A stretch of DNA of 64,000 nt from Lysobacter soli (GTDB lineage: Bacteria > Pseudomonadota > Gammaproteobacteria > Xanthomonadales > Xanthomonadaceae). Numbering within the stretch: the first letter of the stretch is position 1; each line of letters starts with the position of its first letter. A program made the translations under genes and the position numbers. The notes under the pieces are model-generated. The model was not told the DNA's origin. It worked only from the letters and a program-made list of their open reading frames with translations, and did no database searches. The stretch lies in contig NZ_QTJR01000001.1 in assembly GCF_003382285.1 (NCBI RefSeq), positions 1 through 64,000 on the forward strand. The letters run 5' to 3'. Of the stretch, positions 31,940 to 39,095 are shown one piece after another.

Positions 31940-33121
31940 ATGGAAATCATCCTGCTGCTCATCTATTCCTTCTTCGTCTGGCTGATCTTCTTCAAGTTCA
32001 AATGGCTGCCGTGGAATTTCGTCAGCCAGATCATCGTCGTCTCGCTGCCGATCTTCGCGCTGACGGCGATGATCCTGGTGCTCAACGTCGTGGCACCCTC
32101 TTCTTCCGACGTGCGCGTGATCAACTACGTCGTGCAGGTGGTGCCGCGCGTGAGCGGACGCGTGATCGCCGTGCCGGTGGAACCGAACCGGCCCGTGCGC
32201 AAGGGCGACGTGCTGTTCCGCATCGACCCGGTGCCGTTCCAGCAGGAACTGCTCGCCCTTGAGGCCAAACTGCCTGAGCTGTCGGCCAAGCTCGACAGCG
32301 CGCAGGCGTACCAGCGCGAACTCAACGAAGAGCTGCGATCGGCGCGCTCCACGCGCGATGCACTGAACTCCCGGCTGGACCTCGCGATCCGTCGCGAACG
32401 CCAGACCGCCGAACTCGCCGGCACAGGCGCGGGATCGAAGTTCGACCATGAGCAGGCACAGACGGAAGCGGCGAGCCTGCGGTCGGAACTGACGTCCACC
32501 TCGGCGCAGATGGCGCAGGTGCAGCAGAAGATGTCGGCCAAGACGCGCGACGGGCAGCTGTCGGAAGTCGCGCAGGCGCATGCGGCGGTCGAACAGCTCA
32601 AGGCGCAGATCATCCAGGCGCGCTGGCAGCTGGAGCAGACAACCGTCTACGCGCCCGCGGACGGCGTCGTGATCAACCTGCAGCTGCGCGAAGGCTCTTA
32701 CGCGGCGTCGATCCCGCTGACGCCGGTGATGAGTTTCGTGGAGAAGGAACAGATCGTGCTGGCGATGTTCGCGCAGAACGAGCTGGCCAACGTCGCACCC
32801 GGCAATGAAGCCGAAATCGCGCTGAAGACGCACCCGAACCGCATCATCAAGTGCGCGGTCGACTCGGTGGTGTGGGCCTCGTCGACCGGTCAGCTGCCGA
32901 TCAGCGGCATGGTGCCGACCAGCGGCACGACGCCGCTGCCGCTCGGTCGCATCGCCGTGCGCCTGCGTCCCGCCGGTCGCGACGTGGACACCTTCATCGC
33001 CATGGGCGCGCAGGGCCAGGGCGCCATCTACACCGAGCGCGGCAAGCTGCTGCACATCATCCGCAAGGTGATCCTGCGGGTGGGCACCAAGCTCGACTGG
33101 CTCGTGTTGAAACTGCACTGA
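31940..33121 (+). CDS. HlyD/YibH-family membrane-fusion protein
   Basis: The 393-residue periplasmic adaptor has two N-terminal hydrophobic helices (about 3-19 and 28-50), a biotinyl-lipoyl half-motif (VPRVSGRVIAVPVEPNRPVRKGDVLFRID, about 68-96), a long alpha-helical hairpin (about 100-220) and the second lipoyl half with VYAPADGVVINLQLREGSY. It resembles E. coli YibH and AaeA/EmrA-type adaptors, linking an inner-membrane component to a TolC-like channel. The next gene encodes such a channel, but no ABC, RND or MFS pump is in the operon. Confidence 0.92.
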   Translation: MEIILLLIYSFFVWLIFFKFKWLPWNFVSQIIVVSLPIFALTAMILVLNVVAPSSSDVRVINYVVQVVPRVSGRVIAVPVEPNRPVRKGDVLFRIDPVPFQQELLALEAKLPELSAKLDSAQAYQRELNEELRSARSTRDALNSRLDLAIRRERQTAELAGTGAGSKFDHEQAQTEAASLRSELTSTSAQMAQVQQKMSAKTRDGQLSEVAQAHAAVEQLKAQIIQARWQLEQTTVYAPADGVVINLQLREGSYAASIPLTPVMSFVEKEQIVLAMFAQNELANVAPGNEAEIALKTHPNRIIKCAVDSVVWASSTGQLPISGMVPTSGTTPLPLGRIAVRLRPAGRDVDTFIAMGAQGQGAIYTERGKLLHIIRKVILRVGTKLDWLVLKLH

Positions 33122-33128
33122 GGCCACG

Positions 33129-34577
33129 ATGCGCGACGTCGCCGCGAGCCGATCCGCGATGAAGGCGCTCACCGGCGCCTTCCTGCTCGTCCTCGCGACG
33201 GGCTGCGCCGTGCTGCCCGAGCCCACGGGCGATGAAGTGCGCGGACAGGCGTTGGGCTACACGACCATCCCGCCCAACTGGTCGGCGCAGGCAAGCGCCG
33301 CGCAGGTCGACGAAGGCTGGCTGGCGAGCTTCAACGATCCGGTGCTCACGCGCCTGGTGCACGAAGCGCTCGAACACAATCCGGACCTGCTGATGGCCGC
33401 CGCGCGTGTCGAGCAGGCCAACGCGCAGGTCGATCTGGCCGAGTCCAAGCTGAAGCCCGCGATCGGCCTGCTCGGGCGCGCCGGTTCCAAGCCGATCGCC
33501 GACCTCATCCCGCTGCTCAGCGGCGTGATGCTGCGGCTGAGCTGGGAGATCGACCTGTGGGGTCGCATGCGCTACGCGCGCAATGCCGCACGGGCGGCGC
33601 GCGATGCGTCCAGCGCCGATTACCGCTTCGCGCAGCAATCGCTTGCCGCCAGCGTCGCCCGCGCGTGGTTCGTCGCCAACGAAACGCGCCTGCAGATGGC
33701 GCTCGCGGCGCAGATGACCGAGGCCGGCACGCGACTGGTCGACCTGTCCGGCGACCGCCTTCGCGTCGGCGCCGGCACGCAGACCGACGTGATGGTCGCG
33801 CAGGCGAACCTGGCAACCTACGCCGACGCGCAGCAGCAGATAGAACTCGCGCACCGGCAGGCGCTGCGTGCGCTGGAACTGCTGCTGGGGCGCTATCCGG
33901 CCGCGACGCTCGACGTCGCCGGCGCGCTCACGCCCTTCCCCGCGCCGGTGCCGGCAGGCATTCCGATCGACGTGCTCAACCGCCGTCCCGACATGATCGC
34001 CGCCGAACGCCGCGTCGCCGCCGCGTTCGACCTGGTGGGCGAAGCAAAGGCCGCGATGCTGCCGACGCTGTCGATCTCCGGCGGCTATGCGCGCATCAGC
34101 AACGCGGCCGTCGAAACGCGCGAGGACCTGGAGCAGACGACCAACACCATCAACGCCACGGCAGTGGTGCCGATCTACACCGGCGGCGCGCTCACCGGGC
34201 AGGTGCGCCTGCGCACGGCCGAGCAGAAGGAAGCCGTCGCCGATTACGCGCGCCGCGCGCTCAACGCGCTGGACGAAGTCGAGGACGCGCTCACCGCCGA
34301 GCGCGTGCTCGCCGATCGCGAACGCATCCTGCGCGAAGCCGTCGACGCCAACCGCGACATCGTGCGCATGGAGGAATCGGCCTACCGCATCGGCCGCGCC
34401 GACCTGCGCACCGTGAGCCAGCGCCAGCTCGCCGCATGGGCTGCCGAAACCGCGCTGCTGAGCGTGCAGCGCGAACGCCTCTCCCGCCGCGTCGACCTCC
34501 ACCTCGCCCTCGGCGGCAATTTCGGCACGCCGTCGGAGGTGGCGCCGGACGCCGGCGCCGCACCCGCGGCCCACTGA
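33129..34577 (+). CDS. NodT-family outer-membrane efflux lipoprotein (TolC-like)
   Basis: The 482-residue protein is an outer-membrane factor of the NodT/OprM group. It has a lipobox (LATGC), the internal duplication typical of TolC proteins (two OEP repeats, about 60-260 and 270-465) and the signature PIDVLNRRPDMIAAERRVAAA at the junction. It forms a trimeric channel across the outer membrane and periplasm. It follows the HlyD gene by seven bases, so the two likely assemble together. Confidence 0.92.
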   Translation: MRDVAASRSAMKALTGAFLLVLATGCAVLPEPTGDEVRGQALGYTTIPPNWSAQASAAQVDEGWLASFNDPVLTRLVHEALEHNPDLLMAAARVEQANAQVDLAESKLKPAIGLLGRAGSKPIADLIPLLSGVMLRLSWEIDLWGRMRYARNAARAARDASSADYRFAQQSLAASVARAWFVANETRLQMALAAQMTEAGTRLVDLSGDRLRVGAGTQTDVMVAQANLATYADAQQQIELAHRQALRALELLLGRYPAATLDVAGALTPFPAPVPAGIPIDVLNRRPDMIAAERRVAAAFDLVGEAKAAMLPTLSISGGYARISNAAVETREDLEQTTNTINATAVVPIYTGGALTGQVRLRTAEQKEAVADYARRALNALDEVEDALTAERVLADRERILREAVDANRDIVRMEESAYRIGRADLRTVSQRQLAAWAAETALLSVQRERLSRRVDLHLALGGNFGTPSEVAPDAGAAPAAH

Positions 34578-34587
34578 GGACGCCCCG

Positions 34588-35679
34588 ATGCGATGGCTCC
34601 TCCTGCTCATGCCGCTGGCGATCGCACTGGAGCACTTCGCGCCGCAACGGGCGCTGCTGATCTTCATCGTCGCTGGGCTCGGCATCGTGCCGCTGGCCTC
34701 GCTCATGGCGCAGGCGACCGGCTCGCTCGCCGTGCGCCTGGGCCCCGGCGTCGGCGGCCTGCTCAACGCGACCTTCGGCAACGCCGCCGAACTCATCATC
34801 GCGCTGGCCGCGTTGCGCGAAGGCCTGCACGGCATGGTGAAGGCCTCCATCGCCGGCACCATCATCGGCAACATCCTGTTCGTGCTCGGCGTCGCCATGG
34901 TGCTGGGCGGCGTGCGGCACGGCGAACAGCGCTACGACGGCCGCGCCGCACGCGTGCAGGCGACGATGCTGACGCTGGCGGTGATCGCGCTGATCATGCC
35001 CGCCGCGTACGGCGCGATCGTGCCGGACGCGCAGCCGCAGCTGGATCCGATCAGCGCGTGGATCGCCGTCGCGCTGCTGCTGGTGTACGTGGCGAACGTC
35101 GCCTACACGCTGATGGCCAGCCGCGCGATCCGCGCGCGCAAGCCGGGCGTAACCGACGAAACCGCCGCCGACCTGCACCACGCGCACCAGGCACCGCAAT
35201 GGAGCCCGCGCAAGGCGGTGATCGTCCTCGCCGCAGTGAGCCTGGGCATCATCTGGCTCAGCGAGATCCTCGTCGGCGCGGTGGAACCGGCGAGCGAGGA
35301 ACTCGGCCTGTCGGACGCCTTCACCGGCGTGTTCGTGCTCGCGGTGATCGGTGGCGCGGCCGAACAGGCGACCGCGATTGTTGCCGCCCGCCAGAACCGC
35401 ATGGATCTGGCGATGTCGATCGCGCTCGGCGCCAGCGTGCAGCTCGCGCTGCTCGTCGCGCCGTTGCTCGTGCTGCTCAGCTACGTCATCGGGCCGCACC
35501 CGATGGGGCTCGTCTTCGGGCCGGGGCTGGTGCTCACGATCCTGTTCTCGGTGCTCATCACCGGCCAGATCGCCAGCGACGGCCGCACCGACTGGCTGCG
35601 CGGCGTGCAGCTGCTCGCGGTGTACCTGATCCTGGCGGCGGTGTTCTTCTACGTGCCCGACGTATCGGGGGCGAAATGA
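34588..35679 (+). CDS. Ca2+/H+ antiporter (CAX family)
   Basis: The 363-residue membrane protein has about eleven helices and the two inverted CAX alpha-repeats: FGNAAELIIALAALREG near residue 66 and GGAAEQATAIVAARQNRMDLAMSIALGAS in the second half. The acidic residues in GNAAE and GGAAEQ are the expected ion ligands. CAX proteins export Ca2+ in exchange for protons. It is the fifth gene of the tightly packed operon and its stop overlaps the K+ channel start (ATGA). Confidence 0.93.
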   Translation: MRWLLLLMPLAIALEHFAPQRALLIFIVAGLGIVPLASLMAQATGSLAVRLGPGVGGLLNATFGNAAELIIALAALREGLHGMVKASIAGTIIGNILFVLGVAMVLGGVRHGEQRYDGRAARVQATMLTLAVIALIMPAAYGAIVPDAQPQLDPISAWIAVALLLVYVANVAYTLMASRAIRARKPGVTDETAADLHHAHQAPQWSPRKAVIVLAAVSLGIIWLSEILVGAVEPASEELGLSDAFTGVFVLAVIGGAAEQATAIVAARQNRMDLAMSIALGASVQLALLVAPLLVLLSYVIGPHPMGLVFGPGLVLTILFSVLITGQIASDGRTDWLRGVQLLAVYLILAAVFFYVPDVSGAK

Positions 35680-36365
35680 ACGCCGCCGCTTCCCGCGCAG
35701 TGCACGATCCGCGCCGCTTCGTCGACCGGCACCGCTACGCGCTGCTGTTCTTCTCGCTGCTGCTCACCGTCGCCATCGGTCCGCTGCTGGAAACGATGCA
35801 CTTCGGCCGCAACGCGATGGAAGCGTTCCTCGCGGTGAACCTCATCGCCGCGGTGTTCCCCATCGTGCTGAAGGCCGAACGCCGCACGCTGTTCTCGCTG
35901 ATCGGTCTCGCGCTGGTGCTGCGCTGGTTCGCTGCCCGTGGCCCGCAGGCGCCGGCGCTGTCGATCCTCGGCGCCGTGATCTGGGGCGTCATCGCACTGG
36001 TCGCCGCGTACAACGCCGTGCGCTTCTCGCTGTCGAGCGTGCGCATCGACGCCGAGCGCGTGTACGCCGCGCTCAGCGCCTACCTGCTGATCGGCGTGTG
36101 CTGGGGCGTGGTGTACGCGGCGATGACGCGCGTGCTGCCCGGCTCGCTCCTGTCCGGCGGCGTCGTCCCGCCGGCCGGCATCGGCATGGGCGATGCCATC
36201 TATTTCAGCTTCGTCACGCTCGCCACGCTCGGTTACGGCGACCTCGTGCCTGCGACGCCCGCGATGCGCGGGCTGGCGGTGTTCGAAGCCGTGATCGGCC
36301 AGTTGTACCTCGCGCTCCTGGTGGCCCGACTGGTCGGGCTGCAGACCGCCGCGCACTCACGATGA
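35676..36365 (+). CDS. Two-pore-helix-type potassium channel
   Basis: The 229-residue protein has about six hydrophobic segments. The last two flank a pore loop with the K+ selectivity filter, FSFVTLATLGYGDLVPATPAMR (TLGYGD at about 187-192). There is no RCK/TrkA_N domain. It probably forms a tetrameric K+ conductance in the inner membrane. The ATG at 35676 overlaps the antiporter stop, and the next gene starts 29 bp downstream. Confidence 0.88.
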   Translation: MNAAASRAVHDPRRFVDRHRYALLFFSLLLTVAIGPLLETMHFGRNAMEAFLAVNLIAAVFPIVLKAERRTLFSLIGLALVLRWFAARGPQAPALSILGAVIWGVIALVAAYNAVRFSLSSVRIDAERVYAALSAYLLIGVCWGVVYAAMTRVLPGSLLSGGVVPPAGIGMGDAIYFSFVTLATLGYGDLVPATPAMRGLAVFEAVIGQLYLALLVARLVGLQTAAHSR

Positions 36366-36394
36366 CCGCCGCATTCGAAGCGAAGGAGATTTCC

Positions 36395-37222
36395 ATGAAC
36401 ACCCGCATCGCCATGCCTTTGACCGCGTCGGTCGCCGCGATCCTCGCGCTCGCGTCCATGGAGTGCCGCGCGATCGAACCGCTGGACACCTTCAGCGCCC
36501 GCATCGGCGGCTACGTCACCGACTTCGACACGCAGGTGCGTGCCGACGGCGAGACGCAGTCGGGCACCGAAGTGGACCTGCAGCGCGACTTCGGCCTGGA
36601 CAAGAAGAACACGGTTGCGGTCGTTGGCGTGACCTGGCGGCCCTGGGACAACCACGAGTTCGGCCTGTCCTACTACCAGGACGATGCCGACGCGACGCGA
36701 CGCATCTCGCGCGACATCGAGTTCGACGGGACGCTGTACGAAGCCGACAGCACCGTGCGCGCCTCCGTCGACCTGGATGCGTACGACCTCTATTACGTCT
36801 GGTGGGCCGCCAACAACGAGCGCTGGGCGCTGGGTCCGCGCTTCGGCCTGGTCTGGTACCGCATGCGCCTCGGGCTGGACGTCGAGATCGATTCGGCCGG
36901 CAACCGCATCGACGGCGCGATCAGCGAGACCGTCGACGCCGACCTGCCCGCGCCGAGTATCGGTGGCAGCTGGCGCTGGGCGCCGGCCGAACAGTGGCGG
37001 TTCTCGGCGGACGTCGGGTATTTCTCGGCGAACGTCAACGACATCGACGCCGACATCACCTTCGGGCGTATCGGCGTGGAATGGTTCCCGTGGGAACGCA
37101 CCGGCATCTCGCTGGACTACACGCGGCGCCGGATCACCGCCGACGCCGAGAAGTCGGACTTCATCGGCAACCTGGAGTTCGTCGACAGCGGCCTGCGGCT
37201 CGGCGTGACGTACCGGTTCTGA
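36395..37222 (+). CDS. Putative outer-membrane beta-barrel protein
   Basis: The 275-residue product has a signal peptide (MPLTASVAAILALASMECRA) and then a series of alternating amphipathic strands rich in Tyr, Trp and Asp, ending in LGVTYRF with the C-terminal aromatic residue typical of BAM substrates. The architecture suggests an 8-12-stranded barrel. I do not recognise a named family. The start at 36395 is set by AAGGAG about seven bases upstream; the frame is open further 5' but overlaps the channel gene. Confidence 0.78.
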   Translation: MNTRIAMPLTASVAAILALASMECRAIEPLDTFSARIGGYVTDFDTQVRADGETQSGTEVDLQRDFGLDKKNTVAVVGVTWRPWDNHEFGLSYYQDDADATRRISRDIEFDGTLYEADSTVRASVDLDAYDLYYVWWAANNERWALGPRFGLVWYRMRLGLDVEIDSAGNRIDGAISETVDADLPAPSIGGSWRWAPAEQWRFSADVGYFSANVNDIDADITFGRIGVEWFPWERTGISLDYTRRRITADAEKSDFIGNLEFVDSGLRLGVTYRF

Positions 37223-37227
37223 CGACC

Positions 37228-38925
37228 ATGCACGCGAGCGGCCCTTCGACGATACGGACGATGCGGCACGCGGCCGCGTCGTGGCTGTCCGCGTCACTGT
37301 TCGCGCTGCTGTCCATCGTCGCGCTGTGCACGCCCGCCATAGGTCGTACCCAAACCACCGCACCGGCCGCAGCCCCCGCACACGTCGCGAACGCGCCCGC
37401 CACGCTGCGCTACTTCAATCGCGACATCGTGGTGTTGCGCGTGCCGTTCTTCGGCAACTCGCCGGAACGTCGCGCACGCGTGGCCGAAGCGAACATCGCC
37501 CGCATCATCGACGAACCCGGCGGCGCGACCGTCACCTACCAGAACGTGCCGCAGGGCGTGGCGATCCTGATGGCCGGCCAGCTCGTCACCGTGCTGGTCC
37601 CCGGCGATCGCGACACGCTGCGCGGCCAGACGATGGACCAGCTGCGTGCGCAGACCGTGTCGCGCCTGTCGGTGGCCGTGGATGCCGCCGAACAGGCGCG
37701 CATGCCGCAGCGCGTGCTGCAGGGCCTGATGTGGGTGGCGATCGCCACGGCGGTGGCCGTCGGCGCGCTGTGGCTGCTGCGCAAGCTCGTGCTGCGCGTG
37801 CGGCATCGTGTGGATGCCTGGGTCGTGCGGCGACTGGCGCAGCTGAAGAGCGAATCGGCGCGGCAGATGCTGTCGGGCCTGATCGCCAGCGCACGCGGCC
37901 TCGCGCGCCTTGCAATGTGGCTGATCGTGCTGCTGACTTTCGAGGAGTGGCTGCGCTTCGCGCTCGGCCGCTTCCCGTACACGCAGCCGTATGCGGCCGC
38001 GATGACGGAGTGGATCGGCGCGCGCACCGCCGGATTCGGCAGCGCGATCCTTTCCGCCCTGCCCGGCCTGTTCAGCGCGCTGCTGATCTTCCTGCTCGCG
38101 CGGCTCGTGACGCAGGCGGTGCGCATCACCTTCCACGGGGTGGAATCCGGGCGTTTCCAGATCCTCGGCGTCGACCAGCAACTGGCCGAACCCACGCGCA
38201 AGATCATCACCGTGCTGATCTGGCTGTTCGCCCTGGCGATGGCCTACCCGTATCTGCCCGGCGCGGAAACCGAGGCCTTCAAGGGATTAAGCGTGTTCGT
38301 CGGCCTGATGGTGTCGCTGGGCGCGTCGAGCATCGTCGGCCAGGCGGCCGGCGGATTCACGCTGCTGTATTCGCGCACGATGGCGCCCGGCGACGTGGTG
38401 CGCATCGGCGAAACCGAAGGCACCGTGCAGCAGATCGGCCTGTTCACCACGCGCCTGCGCACGCCGCTCGGCGTGGAAGTGAGTTTCCCGAACAACGTCG
38501 TGCTCGGCGGGATGCTGCACAACTACTCGCGCCATCCCGACGGCCCCGGCATGTGGATCGAGTCGAAGGTCACCATCGGCTACGACGCGCCTTGGCGACA
38601 GGTTCATCGCCTCCTGCTCGATGCCGCGCGGCGCACGCCGGGCGTGATGGAGACGCCCGCGCCCTTCGTCGCGCAGGCCGCGCTGTCGGACTTCTACGTC
38701 GAATACGTGCTGCGGGCACGCATCGCCGACGTGCAGCAGCGACTGATCGCGCGCAGCACCTTGCACGCCAACATCCAGGACGCCTTCAACGAAGCCGGCG
38801 TGCAGATCATGTCGCCCAACTACGAAGCCGACCCGGAAGCGCCAAAGATCGTGCCGAAGACGCACTGGGAAGGGCTCGCGGAGTCTTCCGTTCCGACCAG
38901 CGGTCGCGAGGATGCGCGGGCCTGA
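37228..38925 (+). CDS. Mechanosensitive ion channel (MscS family)
   Basis: The 565-residue protein has a signal-like N-terminus, a periplasmic domain (about 45-150), several transmembrane helices and an MscS core. The pore-lining helix and beta domain are visible as VGLMVSLGASSIVGQAAGGFTLLYSRTMAPGDVVRIGETEG, followed by VSFPNNVVLGGMLHNYSR. MscS-type channels release solutes on hypo-osmotic shock; the larger form here resembles those with an N-terminal periplasmic domain. It is the last gene of unit A, six bases after the barrel protein. Confidence 0.92.
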   Translation: MHASGPSTIRTMRHAAASWLSASLFALLSIVALCTPAIGRTQTTAPAAAPAHVANAPATLRYFNRDIVVLRVPFFGNSPERRARVAEANIARIIDEPGGATVTYQNVPQGVAILMAGQLVTVLVPGDRDTLRGQTMDQLRAQTVSRLSVAVDAAEQARMPQRVLQGLMWVAIATAVAVGALWLLRKLVLRVRHRVDAWVVRRLAQLKSESARQMLSGLIASARGLARLAMWLIVLLTFEEWLRFALGRFPYTQPYAAAMTEWIGARTAGFGSAILSALPGLFSALLIFLLARLVTQAVRITFHGVESGRFQILGVDQQLAEPTRKIITVLIWLFALAMAYPYLPGAETEAFKGLSVFVGLMVSLGASSIVGQAAGGFTLLYSRTMAPGDVVRIGETEGTVQQIGLFTTRLRTPLGVEVSFPNNVVLGGMLHNYSRHPDGPGMWIESKVTIGYDAPWRQVHRLLLDAARRTPGVMETPAPFVAQAALSDFYVEYVLRARIADVQQRLIARSTLHANIQDAFNEAGVQIMSPNYEADPEAPKIVPKTHWEGLAESSVPTSGREDARA

Positions 38926-38977
38926 ATGCGCGGCGTAGCAGCCGGGCCCGACCGACATTCCGAAGCAACAGGAACTA

Positions 38978-39020
38978 GGGCCAAGGGCCAATTTTCACGC
39001 CTTGTTTGCGCGCCTAACGT
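38978..39020 (+). promoter_or_regulatory. Shared 16-mer promoter element, copy 2 (unit B)
   Basis: GGGCCAAGGGCCAATT (38978-38993) is identical to the copies at 30878 and 46799, and its upstream ACTA flank is also shared with copy 1. A -35-like TTTTCA (38992-38997) overlaps its end, and a weak -10-like TAACGT lies at 39015-39020 after 17 bp. The decarboxylase gene starts 75 bp beyond. Confidence 0.55.
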
Positions 39021-39095
39021 TCGGGCGTTGGGCCACCGGCCCGCGGCGTCGCTTGTGCGGCGATTCCCCTCGACACCACGCCCCCGGGGTGTTCC

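Noticed and set aside
31028-33226. 732-codon minus-strand frame opposite the receiver, DUF3302 and HlyD genes
   Set aside because: It spans three well-supported plus-strand genes and shows only compositional low complexity.
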